A DNA stretch of 64,000 bases from Marinobacter salexigens. Its GTDB lineage: Bacteria > Pseudomonadota > Gammaproteobacteria > Pseudomonadales > Oleiphilaceae. Under the pieces are notes generated by a model. It did no database searches, was not told the DNA's origin, and worked only from the letters and a program-made list of their open reading frames with translations. Each line of letters begins with the position of its first letter. Position 1 is the stretch's first letter. Of this stretch, positions 16,085 to 24,145 are shown one piece after another. A program made the translations under genes and the position numbers. The stretch covers positions 1-64,000 of the forward strand of contig NZ_NIHC01000007.1 in the NCBI RefSeq assembly GCF_002806945.1. Reading direction: 5' to 3'.

Positions 16085-16888
16085 TCAGGCAACCCGCCTG
16101 ACGTTAGTCTTGTAGCCATGGTGAGGTTTGGCAGGCAAGTATCGCCCCCCATCAGTAATCAGCGACCAGACATCCGGTCGGCGCTTCCTTATTCCCTCAA
16201 TGAGTGATGCTGCTTCGGTGAACGCCGGGCGGCGGCGGCCGTGATATTCCATGATGGGGCCTACATGATCGAACTCCACACCAAATCGTTTGAGCAGGCG
16301 CAGTTGGGCTGGCTCCATGACGGCCATCCAGTGGGTTATGCCATGCTTAACAGACATTTGCAGAATAGCGGCGAATAGCCCCAGGCTAATATAGGGCATG
16401 GCCCGTTTGCCGTTTTCGGAATCGCTGTAGTAGGCGGGTTCGCTGATGCCGGAGACTGACTTTTCTTCGTTGAGGCGGCGGCGAAATTCCCGGCTGACTG
16501 CCATTCGGGATATCTCTGCGATCTGATCACGGCGTGCGCTTGCAAATGCATCCTGTGCTTGCTGGCTCATTCGGTGAAGGCAGGGGGCTTCCATGGGAAA
16601 GCTGGCTTGTTCCGGGTTATCGCCGGCGGTAACAAGACGTACTGTAGCAACGCTGTCACTAGTCATCCGGTGTCGGATCAGAGCATGTGCAGAACGCATG
16701 TCGTATTCATCGTGTTCGCGCTTGTCGGCGAAGCAGTTTGGATCTTCAAAAGGCCGGTCGATGCAGTAAACCTGATAGCGAACAGCAAAGACTTCGTTGA
16801 TGGCCTCAGGAGAGTTCGCCAGCTGAACATTAAATACCGAGTTGAAGATGGTGCTAACGTCTTCAAAAGTTTGTTGGCTTGCTTGCAT
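16085..16888 (-). CDS. PEP-CTERM/exosortase system-associated acyltransferase
   Basis: The protein belongs to the GNAT-like N-acyl amino acid synthase group that regularly accompanies exosortase loci. It contains VFAVRYQVYCIDRPFED (a family hallmark), a central EISRMAVSREFRR segment and a SLGLFAAI region. The group is thought to use an acyl-ACP, possibly making an acylated amino acid or homoserine-lactone-like molecule, but its product is not established. I start it at 16888 (MQASQQTF) because GGAAGAGG lies 6 nt upstream; an in-frame ATG at 16909 has no such site. The length is 267 aa. The FAD oxidase gene lies 60 bp upstream on the same strand, so the two may be co-transcribed. Confidence 0.88.
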   Translation of the reverse strand: MQASQQTFEDVSTIFNSVFNVQLANSPEAINEVFAVRYQVYCIDRPFEDPNCFADKREHDEYDMRSAHALIRHRMTSDSVATVRLVTAGDNPEQASFPMEAPCLHRMSQQAQDAFASARRDQIAEISRMAVSREFRRRLNEEKSVSGISEPAYYSDSENGKRAMPYISLGLFAAILQMSVKHGITHWMAVMEPAQLRLLKRFGVEFDHVGPIMEYHGRRRPAFTEAASLIEGIRKRRPDVWSLITDGGRYLPAKPHHGYKTNVRRVA

Positions 16889-16948
16889 TCTGATCCTCTT
16901 CCTTCCCATTCAGGGAGCTGTTATGCCGGTATATCGAGGTTACAGCCC

Positions 16949-18571
16949 TCAAACCTCGGATTGATTTAGCTTGGGCACGTAACGCCCGGGGGCCAGTATG
17001 AAATTAGGGTCGACAGCCGCTTTCAGTTGGCTGGCAAGCCTGGAGCAGTTGGCTCCACTGGAAGTGAGGATGTCCATAGCGTCGATGTTGAGGCGGTAGG
17101 GTAGGAAACCCTCTTTTTGCCCCGCCTCGTACAGGGCGCGATAACACTCGTTGGCCTTCGCCGTGCCATCTGCGCTTTTACGATCAAAGAGCAGGGGAAC
17201 GGTTGAGTCGAAGCAGCGGTCGTTTATTGTGGTCAGTGTAATTAGCGGGTTTACACCGTACTGCGGGCAAATTCTTTCAACCATGTTGATGTAGCGGCGA
17301 ACGTCCGTTCCCCGTATGGGTACCAGTGGTGCAAACCAGATGAGACCGCAGCCATCCCGCGCCGGATTTTTGGGCTGTCCGGGCTCGGGCAAAGTGCCAG
17401 AGCGCCAGTATGCAAGGGCCAGCGCGACGTCGTTCGGGGTGCCGTGCATGATTTCCAGCGCACCTGCAAGTGTGTCTGCCATGCCCTTGATCCGTGTGCC
17501 CAGTTTGCCGGGCAATACATGGGCAATTTTTCGGGCGGTTTCAACTTTTCGTTGGTCGATGAAGATGAGGCGGTCGGTTACTGGGCCGAGAAGCCGTCGT
17601 AGCGTGCGCCGGGCCGCTCTGGCTACCTCCTTTGACGCGTAAATGGCGCCAACGCCGCTCCAGGCCGGCACGCTATGGCGGTTGGCGAGGCGTGCAACTT
17701 CGTGATCAGGCAGCACGCCATCAACGGCCTTGTCTTCAGGGAAGGGCGCCATCATTGAGAGCATGCGCTGACTGTTGAGCAGGTTAATTGCCACCACCGA
17801 GCCGCCGAGCGTTCGCAACACCTCTCTTACTTTGGGCACCAGGGCTTCCAGCTTGGCGTCGTCTTTTGTGGAGAAGAAAAATGCGGTGACTGTTTCGGGC
17901 GCTGGCGCAAGGGCGAGGGTGATGTTCACCACCACGCCAAAATTCCCCTGGCTGAAAAGCCCGTCTATATAGGGGCCAAGGCCCCATTTGAAAAGCCCGT
18001 CTACTTCTGCACCGCCAAGCTCGCTGAGCGGAGTTCGGTAATGACTGCCATCGGGCAGAATCGCTTCTATCTTGGTAACTGCCGCAAAATGGTCAGTGAT
18101 AGGGGTGATGCCATAACCCCGCTCAAGGGCGTTACCAAGTATGCTGCAGGTGGGCCCCGCGCCGGTCACTGGAACAAGATAATGGCCTTCTTGCTGATCC
18201 AGAAATTCCCTCAGGGCACCTTGTGTTACACCTGGCTCAACGGTAACAACGCCCATCTCTGGATCAAAGCCGGAAATGCGGTTCATCCGGCTAAGATCCA
18301 AAATAACACAGCCATCTTCAACCGGGTTGGCGCTGCCATAGCCCCAGTTGTTGCCCGTACTCACAGGGTAGACGGCAACCTGCCATCGTTGTGCGATCTG
18401 CAGAATCGCAGCGACCTGGTCTTGGTTCTCCGGGCGAAGTACTGCCGGAATAGAGCGCTTGGTTCCGATTGTGGAGGCGCCAAACTCTGCTGGTTTAGCC
18501 GCGATGACACCGGGTTCACCCAAGATGCTGATCCATTCGGCAATTGCGGACTCGGTAGAGGTGCTATCCAC
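16949..18571 (-). CDS. VAO-type FAD-binding oxidoreductase (4-cresol dehydrogenase-like)
   Basis: The N-terminal FAD-binding domain shows VYPVSTGNNWGYGSANP (about 67-83) and VTVEPGVTQGALREFLD. It also has the substrate-side glycine segment TGAGPTCSILGNALERGYG, all typical of the vanillyl-alcohol oxidase/4-cresol dehydrogenase family, which oxidises phenolic alcohols or related substrates. The C-terminal cap domain contains IWFAPLVPIRG and YGVNPLITLTTINDR, also family-like. The length of 540 aa is normal. No signal peptide is seen. The start is a GTG at 18571 with a weak ribosome binding site (GGGAAA). It lies between the exosortase-associated acyltransferase and the exosortase, so its substrate may be linked to that system; this is unproven. 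Confidence 0.82.
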   Translation of the reverse strand: MDSTSTESAIAEWISILGEPGVIAAKPAEFGASTIGTKRSIPAVLRPENQDQVAAILQIAQRWQVAVYPVSTGNNWGYGSANPVEDGCVILDLSRMNRISGFDPEMGVVTVEPGVTQGALREFLDQQEGHYLVPVTGAGPTCSILGNALERGYGITPITDHFAAVTKIEAILPDGSHYRTPLSELGGAEVDGLFKWGLGPYIDGLFSQGNFGVVVNITLALAPAPETVTAFFFSTKDDAKLEALVPKVREVLRTLGGSVVAINLLNSQRMLSMMAPFPEDKAVDGVLPDHEVARLANRHSVPAWSGVGAIYASKEVARAARRTLRRLLGPVTDRLIFIDQRKVETARKIAHVLPGKLGTRIKGMADTLAGALEIMHGTPNDVALALAYWRSGTLPEPGQPKNPARDGCGLIWFAPLVPIRGTDVRRYINMVERICPQYGVNPLITLTTINDRCFDSTVPLLFDRKSADGTAKANECYRALYEAGQKEGFLPYRLNIDAMDILTSSGANCSRLASQLKAAVDPNFILAPGRYVPKLNQSEV

Positions 18572-18849
18572 AGGCGTTTCCCAAGGTTTATCGGTGGCTT
18601 GATAAGGGCTTGACTAAAGGTGGTTAACGTGATGAACGTCACGCGTCAAAAATTATAGAGGAGGAGGGGTTGACAAAACATGTCGCGTCAGTAGCCGCTT
18701 GAAAGCTACTTTTGCAGAAGAACATGCTTGCAAACAGATGGTTGGGGCAGAATTAGAGAAACGATATGAAGTGTATATTTGTTAAATAATGTTAAATTGG
18801 TCGGTTTTTAACCTTTTTGTAAGGGTTTGGTTAATCAAGTTTTGAATTG
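18572..18849. other. 278-bp intergenic region upstream of the FAD oxidase
   Basis: It contains a minus-strand TATAAT (18657-18652) about 80 bp upstream of the oxidase start but no good -35 at 16-18 bp from it. A GTGA-N6-TCAC palindrome lies just downstream. The part next to the exosortase stop has a small GGTT-TTT-AACC hairpin near 18803-18813 that is followed by T's only on the plus strand, so I see no clear terminator for the exosortase gene. Confidence 0.4.
18629..18642. promoter_or_regulatory. CRP-like palindrome GTGA-N6-TCAC
   Basis: The site has the right half-sites and spacing for a CRP/Vfr-family regulator, but the outer bases (CGTGA/TCACG) are not the best consensus. It lies just downstream of the TATAAT at 18657-18652, where a bound protein would repress. 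Confidence 0.3.
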
Positions 18850-20274
18850 TTATTGTGTTTGGCTATCAACTAACGACGCTGTGTTTTGAATTTGAGTAAG
18901 TAAGTTGGTGCAGTCTCGTGAGCCGCAAGATGCTTGTATGGTAACCAGTGCAAATCGCGTTTCACCTGTAAGCGCGGCCGGAACCTGGAGGAGTTTGGCA
19001 TTGCGGTAACTCCAGCTTCTTTGCGAGCCCACCTTGTACCATTGCGTTACCAGCACTTTGTCTCTGGTGAGAATGTTTCGATAAACACTGACGCCAGGTT
19101 GGAGTTGTTTTTCAACGTGCCAGATCGAGTTGTCGAATAGTCTAGGTAGATAGGGAACAAGCTTGTCATCTGCGCTTTGTTTCTGGCTTTGGGCGATGGA
19201 TACCCAGGTGTTGTCTGATTGCCAGATCTGCTCTTTCAGAACACTGGGGAGGGAAATGGGCAGTGGCAGTTTGTCAGCCTGGGTTTGCCTGAACTGCGGA
19301 AGGTCAATAATCCATTCCGGTTTCTGGCTGGCTGTGCTTTGAGCAAATAGGAGTGCAATCGGGCCAAGAACGATTGCCGCTATAATGGCAAAGATCCCCT
19401 TTTTGTAGCGGATGCCGCCACCGGCAGGCGAGTTTGGCTTTGTGGTGCGTTTGCGAACTGGCGAAAAGTACAGCGCTGGCATGATAAAGGCGCCAAAGAC
19501 AATCCAGCCCATGGTTTCGTGATCCGTTAGCAAGTCGCTTTGCATATCGGTTTCGTAGGCCACCACGACCAAAATCGTTATGCGCACCCAGTTAGCGATG
19601 AGGGCCAGGGTGATGGCAGCCAACAGGGTGATGAGCCAGTCGCGCCAACGGTAGTCGTTCAGGATGGATGTCATCATTGCCAGCAATATGGCAATCGCGA
19701 AATATCGGATGCCGGAGCAGCCGTCGGCAATGAGAAGGCGACCATAGGGCAGGGTGATGCTGTTGCCTTCTATGAGGGCAGTCATCCCGAACCATCCCAC
19801 CCAAGTGCCAACCACTATGCTTGCAAGCTCCACGAGGCCAGGAACCATGTCTGCCCAAATGGGCAGCGAAAGTGACAAAAGTAGTGCGTAAGGGAGGAAT
19901 GCCAGTGTTCGTGGGAGCCCCAGTAACGCCCAGGCCGTCGCGATTAGCCCGGCGGGCAGCAACAGGTAGGCGAGGGTATCGATACGAACCAGTTCGAGTA
20001 CACCCCAGATCAGCGTTGTGGCTATTAATAGAGCTGCGCCTGCAAGATGGTAGGGTTTAAGCGTTGTTTGAGGTTCGTTATGGCCGGGAGGATGGATCAA
20101 CAACAGGCCTAGGAAAATCAGGGCAGTGGCAAGACCGTGCGCCAGAACCTGTTCAAACTCAAGCCAGGCTTCCGCCAGCCTGATCCAGGTGGGGTAAAAA
20201 ATAAGGACGGCGATCGCTGTAACCACCAGATAAGGTCTGGAGAGAGGTAGGTTGTCTAGTGTTTTCCTTAACAT
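18850..20274 (-). CDS. xrtA: exosortase fused to an EpsI domain
   Basis: This integral membrane transpeptidase-like enzyme processes PEP-CTERM proteins. Residues 1-275 form about eight hydrophobic helices with the catalytic residues Cys186 (in DGCSGIR), Arg231 (NWVRI) and His252 (DHETMGW). One more helix (about 293-311) leads into a periplasmic domain (about 315-474) that looks like EpsI/DUF3485, with the segment VLVTQWYKVGSQRSW and a Cys pair CGSRDC. Exosortase and EpsI are often separate neighbouring genes; here they are one 474-aa protein. The xrtA subtype is inferred from the presence of PrsK/PrsR/PrsT and the associated acyltransferase. The start ATG at 20274 has a weak GGCGGA site. The first codons and promoter are duplicated near 14.8 kb. 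Confidence 0.9.
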   Translation of the reverse strand: MLRKTLDNLPLSRPYLVVTAIAVLIFYPTWIRLAEAWLEFEQVLAHGLATALIFLGLLLIHPPGHNEPQTTLKPYHLAGAALLIATTLIWGVLELVRIDTLAYLLLPAGLIATAWALLGLPRTLAFLPYALLLSLSLPIWADMVPGLVELASIVVGTWVGWFGMTALIEGNSITLPYGRLLIADGCSGIRYFAIAILLAMMTSILNDYRWRDWLITLLAAITLALIANWVRITILVVVAYETDMQSDLLTDHETMGWIVFGAFIMPALYFSPVRKRTTKPNSPAGGGIRYKKGIFAIIAAIVLGPIALLFAQSTASQKPEWIIDLPQFRQTQADKLPLPISLPSVLKEQIWQSDNTWVSIAQSQKQSADDKLVPYLPRLFDNSIWHVEKQLQPGVSVYRNILTRDKVLVTQWYKVGSQRSWSYRNAKLLQVPAALTGETRFALVTIQASCGSRDCTNLLTQIQNTASLVDSQTQ

Positions 20275-20335
20275 CGCTTGTCCGCCAAACTGCTAGTCAC
20301 ACGCAAGGATACTGTGTATGACGTTTACATAAAAC
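20227..20335 (-). repeat. promoter and first codons shared with the flippase upstream region (copy 2)
   Basis: This is the intact copy: it contains the promoter and the first 16 codons of the exosortase gene. It aligns with 14711-14822 over its full length with a 1-nt length difference in the leader. Confidence 0.8.
20306..20333 (-). promoter_or_regulatory. candidate exosortase promoter
   Basis: TTTATG (20333-20328) and TATCCT (20311-20306) on the minus strand are 16 bp apart, and the -10 lies 32 bp upstream of the ATG. The sequence GTTTTATGTAAACG-N7-CAGTATCCT is shared exactly with the site at 14793-14822. Confidence 0.5.
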
Positions 20336-20350
20336 TCAAATTGAAAAACA

Positions 20351-20376
20351 AAAAAGCCAGCCGAAGCTGGCTTTTT
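20351..20376 (-). terminator. terminator of PEP-CTERM gene 2
   Basis: An 11-bp stem (20351-20361 with 20366-20376) closes a 4-nt loop and is followed on the minus strand by a T-run. It lies 18 bp after the stop of the second PEP-CTERM gene and insulates the exosortase gene from it. Confidence 0.9.
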
Positions 20377-20393
20377 CTACTACTCAACCGAGA

Positions 20394-21146
20394 TCAGGCT
20401 TTCTGACGACGGCGAGCTGCGCCAAGGCTTGCAAGGCCGAGGCCGAGAAGGGCCAGAGTACCTGGCTCAGGTACTGGAATTGCTGATTCTATGAATATAA
20501 CTAAATCGTTAAAGTCATGGTCGGAGCCCTCAGCGAGTGTGTCTTCCCATGCTAGCAGCCAGCCACCTTCCGTCCAGGTTGTTACGCCGCCAAATCCCGG
20601 AAGATCAATTTTGTCTCCCTGGCCTTGGTAGGCAACCATGTGCTGCTGATCTTCCAGAGTACTTGTCGGGTTCAAGTAATTCTGGGAGTAAATTTTGGTG
20701 CCGTCCACGTCGATAAAGAAACCGAATGTGGTGCTGCTGAAGGTGATGCCGGTGAAGGTATCAAAGGATGAGTAAACATCACCGTTTGCATCCAGACCAA
20801 ATGTTGCCCCTGAACCGGCAGAAGCCGAAGCACCATCAAAAATGGTGTATGTGTTACCTACATTGTTCGGATCATAGATGCCAAAGCTGGTATCGCCGGA
20901 GAAATCGGCGATTGAGGCGATATAGCGAATCGGAGACATGCTAGAGTCGCTATTGATCCAAAGGTCAGAGGGTGTTGCTTGGTGCTTGTTTACGTCCAGG
21001 CTGGTTGTGTATCCCGGTGCGATCACATCCTGTTCGATGATGTCTTGCAGTGATCTTTCGGGCCCGTCAACATTCACAGGCACGGCTTGCGCGTTAAAGG
21101 CAAAGCTAGCCAGCGCTATTGATGCAGCAATTAATTTAATCTTCAT
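20394..21146 (-). CDS. PEP-CTERM sorting domain protein 2 (DUF4114-like)
   Basis: This second exosortase substrate has a signal peptide at 1-21 (cleavage after AQA) and the tag VPEPGT-hydrophobic helix-RRRQKA at 225-250. The region before the tag, with GWLLAWEDT and DHDFNDLVIFIE, is the DUF4114 signature with a likely Ca-binding acidic cluster. The mature domain is strand-rich and has no cysteine. I start it at 21146, where GGAGAA lies 7 nt upstream. A longer frame from 21203 would add a charged, non-signal sequence. It has its own sigma-54-type promoter and terminator, like PEP-CTERM gene 1. The protein probably becomes anchored at the cell surface or in the matrix. Confidence 0.92.
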   Translation of the reverse strand: MKIKLIAASIALASFAFNAQAVPVNVDGPERSLQDIIEQDVIAPGYTTSLDVNKHQATPSDLWINSDSSMSPIRYIASIADFSGDTSFGIYDPNNVGNTYTIFDGASASAGSGATFGLDANGDVYSSFDTFTGITFSSTTFGFFIDVDGTKIYSQNYLNPTSTLEDQQHMVAYQGQGDKIDLPGFGGVTTWTEGGWLLAWEDTLAEGSDHDFNDLVIFIESAIPVPEPGTLALLGLGLASLGAARRRQKA

Positions 21147-21292
21147 CTTTGTTCTCCGGTTGACTACTTCGAATTCCGTTTGCTTGCAACCAGGCTGTCT
21201 CATTTTTGCGACTCGAGATCCTTGGCTTTCCGTCCCACCCTCTCGAATGGTTTGGCAAACGACCGGGACTGCCGATCTTGCGGGTTATTATA

Positions 21293-21308
21293 TGCAGTTA
21301 GTGTGCCA
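21293..21308 (-). promoter_or_regulatory. sigma-54 (-24/-12) promoter of PEP-CTERM gene 2
   Basis: On the minus strand TGGCACACTAACTGCA has a perfect -24 hexamer and GG-N10-GC spacing. Transcription would start near 21281, giving a leader of about 135 nt. Several CTGTAA words (21312, 21361, 21424) lie upstream and could be activator sites. Confidence 0.7.
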
Positions 21309-21389
21309 GGACTGTAACATGCTGATTTGCATGGTAAGGGTGAGGGTGTTTTGAGGTGTTCTGTAAAGGAAGTTGACACCTTTATGAAA

Positions 21390-21421
21390 AAAGGCCTGAA
21401 GTCTTTACACCTCAGGCCTTT
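21390..21421 (-). terminator. terminator of prsT
   Basis: A 10-bp stem (21390-21399 with 21412-21421) has a 12-nt loop and is followed on the minus strand by TTTTTT. It lies 37 bp after the prsT stop. Confidence 0.85.
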
Positions 21422-21457
21422 GTCTGTAAAACTCGCTCGGTTTGGCGTTGGCTTTCT

Positions 21458-24094
21458 TTACAGTGCCTTTTTCACCGTCTCCAGATGCTCTGCTATTTCT
21501 TCATTATTTGGCGCAAGAGCAAGAGCCTTCTCTATAACTGTTTTCGCCTCTGCATGCTCGCCGTTGAGGTGGAGGATCCAGCCATAGGTATCCAGTACAG
21601 CAGCACTATTTGGTGCCAGTTTGCTGGCACGTTGTGATAATTCCAAAGCGCGGGCTGAGTTGTCTTTGCGGGTCAGCCAGGCCAAATTGTTCAGTGCGCC
21701 AACATTGTTGGGCTGCTGTTTAACAACTATGTCATAGTGGCTTGCCGCTTCCGCATCCTTGCCATCGGTCATTAGCCATTCTGCTCTTGCCAGGTGTGCT
21801 GCAAGGTTATTCGGGGTTTGGTTAATCCATTCTTCTGTCAGGCTTCCCAAGGAACCCGGAGCTTCCTGCCTTGCTAGCACAAGCAAAGACGACATCAGTT
21901 GTACGTTTTTTGTGGACTGCCATTTCTCCAGAAGGTAGTTGTAGGCTTCTTTTGTGCCTTTCTGTTGGGTTAGCAGTTTTGTCCGGGACATGATGGTTGC
22001 TGTGGCTTCGCCATGATTCTCTTCAACGGCATCCAGCGCCAGGAACGCTTCTTCCAATTGCCCTTCTGCCTGTGCGATAGCAACCGGTACTAATGCAAAT
22101 ACCAGGTTTTTCGGCTCAAGAGCGATGGCTTCGGCGGCTTTTGCGCGAGCAACGCTCCACTCTTTGTTATTCACAGCCATCTGGGCTTCTGCGAGCAAAA
22201 GCCGGCCATAGGCACGTTTGATAACGGGTGATTCTGAGTCTTGCCACTGTGTGAGCAACGATCTGGCCTCTGCCAGTTCGCTCTGTGTTATCGCAATCAA
22301 TGCACGGAGCGCATCGGTGTTCTGCTTTAATTCAGGGTGTTTGTCAGCAATTTCGCTAAGCCAGGTCTTTGCTTCAGCTATATTGTGATCCTGCATATAG
22401 ATCTGCCCAGCTTGTTGCAAAGGGCGGATGACATCTGGCGTGATGGTGGCGGCGGCTACCAACAAGTCAATGGCGCGCTCTCGCTGACCTGTCTGCGCAT
22501 AGAGGCTGGCAAGCGCGACTTTTGGAGCTCGCAGGTCCGGTTTTTCTTTAACAAGTTTCTCTAGCCGTGTTGTTGCTTTATCCGGGTTCCCAAGCTGCGT
22601 ATCTGCAAGGCTTGCCAGCAAGACAGCTTGGGGCTGGTCACCGTATCCATTGATCAGGGAGTCGCGAATCTCGCCGGCTTCCTTGTTCTCACCCTGCTGA
22701 ATCAGAAGGTTCAAATAGGTGCTGGTAGTAGCCCAGTCGGCTGGGTTGACAGTGAAGGCCATCCGCAGCTGGCCGAGAGCCTGTTCTGGCTGATCGCTTT
22801 GCAGGTAGTATCTCGCCAATGCCAGCCTGAGGCGCACTCGCTCGGGTTCATTGCTGATGGCTTTGCTGAGGCTGGCAAGGCCATCCTTTTCTCGGTCTGG
22901 AAGGCTGAGTGCAAGGATGCCGTGCATCGCCAGAAGCTCGTTATCGTTAGGGCGGGCTTCTATGGCTCGATCCAGGGTTTTCAGTGCAGCTTCTCGTTCG
23001 CCAGTATCAATTTGAGCCATTGTGGCAGCTCTTATGAACTGGGTGGGTGTTGTTTCCGGGTCGAGGTTTTCAGTAAGTAACTGAGCGCCTTCATCCAGCT
23101 CACCAGTGCCTGCGGAGATTGCACCCAGTAGCATGGCTGCTTGCTCATTTTCCGGGTCCAGCTTCAGGGTGTCGCGCAGGATGGTTTTTGCATTTTCGAA
23201 ATCGCCTTCTTTCAACGCAGCGATGACAGCTTCACCTTGCTCACGAGCTGAAGTGTCCCGGTTTTCCGCCAGTATCCGGCTATATATCTGGGCTTCGGTT
23301 ATCTTGCCTTGTTCTGTAAGCACTCGGGCGAGCGTGGACAGAACCATGCGTCGTATGGGCAGGAAAAGATCGGAAGTAGGAAGTTCGCCCACAGCATCTG
23401 TCAGGGTAGCTGAGGCCTCTTCCAGCTGATTTTGCCGATATTGAGCAACGCCTTTCCAGTAGAGAACTTCCGGTGCCTGCTGATTTGCAGCGAGCCATGT
23501 GTCGGCAGTTTGTATGGCTTGTGCATTTCTGTCGAGGTTCAGCTGGGTTTGCAGAAGGCCGGTAATCGCCTCTGTATTGGAAGAATTACTGGTGGAGAGG
23601 CTTTCATAAAGTGCCAAGGCCTCTGCTCGCTCACCGGATTTACGCAGTGCTTCTGCGCGGATCAGTGACGCTTCCAGTTGCTCTTCCGGAGTCTTTGGTG
23701 TTTGTAGGGCGAGTGTTTCCGTTGCCGAGAGGTGCTTGCCCTGTTCTACATAGGCGCGTGCCAGGGTAAGCGCCACGGCTTCAGGTTGCTCGTTCACCCA
23801 GGGTTCGAGTAGTTCCGTGGCTTGTTTGGATGCGCCTACCTGCAGGTACAGTTCTGCCAGATGCTTGACGTGCTCCACGTTATTCGGATCTTTCTGGATG
23901 GCATTCCTGACTTCAAGCAGGGCTGAGCGGTATTGGCCTTGCGCGGAGTAGGTTTCGGCACGGGTGATGTGTGAAAGCGCCTCCGAGGTGTCTGGGCCAC
24001 CGTTGCAACCTGTGAGCAGCGGAAAGGCAAGAATCAGGCTGCTTGCCAGAATCAGCCCGGGAAGTGTCTTCTTTTTTGTATGGCTTGTGATCAT
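21458..24094 (-). CDS. prsT: PEP-CTERM system TPR-repeat lipoprotein PrsT
   Basis: The signal sequence ends in the lipobox LLTGC (Cys30), so the protein is a lipoprotein facing the periplasm or outer surface. The remaining 848 residues are tandem TPR-like repeats from about 35 to the end, for example ARAYVEQGKHLSATETLAL and NNLAWLTRKDNSARALEL. The length of 878 aa fits the PrsT family, which accompanies PrsK and PrsR and is thought to support export or assembly of exopolysaccharide and PEP-CTERM proteins. AAGGAG 9 nt before the ATG supports the start. It follows prsR by 51 bp and ends at a clear terminator, so it is the last gene of the prsK-prsR-prsT run. Confidence 0.92.
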   Translation of the reverse strand: MITSHTKKKTLPGLILASSLILAFPLLTGCNGGPDTSEALSHITRAETYSAQGQYRSALLEVRNAIQKDPNNVEHVKHLAELYLQVGASKQATELLEPWVNEQPEAVALTLARAYVEQGKHLSATETLALQTPKTPEEQLEASLIRAEALRKSGERAEALALYESLSTSNSSNTEAITGLLQTQLNLDRNAQAIQTADTWLAANQQAPEVLYWKGVAQYRQNQLEEASATLTDAVGELPTSDLFLPIRRMVLSTLARVLTEQGKITEAQIYSRILAENRDTSAREQGEAVIAALKEGDFENAKTILRDTLKLDPENEQAAMLLGAISAGTGELDEGAQLLTENLDPETTPTQFIRAATMAQIDTGEREAALKTLDRAIEARPNDNELLAMHGILALSLPDREKDGLASLSKAISNEPERVRLRLALARYYLQSDQPEQALGQLRMAFTVNPADWATTSTYLNLLIQQGENKEAGEIRDSLINGYGDQPQAVLLASLADTQLGNPDKATTRLEKLVKEKPDLRAPKVALASLYAQTGQRERAIDLLVAAATITPDVIRPLQQAGQIYMQDHNIAEAKTWLSEIADKHPELKQNTDALRALIAITQSELAEARSLLTQWQDSESPVIKRAYGRLLLAEAQMAVNNKEWSVARAKAAEAIALEPKNLVFALVPVAIAQAEGQLEEAFLALDAVEENHGEATATIMSRTKLLTQQKGTKEAYNYLLEKWQSTKNVQLMSSLLVLARQEAPGSLGSLTEEWINQTPNNLAAHLARAEWLMTDGKDAEAASHYDIVVKQQPNNVGALNNLAWLTRKDNSARALELSQRASKLAPNSAAVLDTYGWILHLNGEHAEAKTVIEKALALAPNNEEIAEHLETVKKAL

Positions 24095-24145
24095 TTAGAA
24101 CTGCTCCTTGCACTGTACGCTGCCATCGCGAGCCCGGGTACTGAT

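Noticed and set aside
18041..18613. 190-codon open frame antisense to the FAD oxidase
   Set aside because: It lies opposite a gene with clear family motifs and has no protein-like features of its own.
24109..24125. Sigma-54-like sequence upstream of prsT on the minus strand
   Set aside because: The spacing between GG and GC is 11 bp, and prsT is probably transcribed from the prsK promoter.
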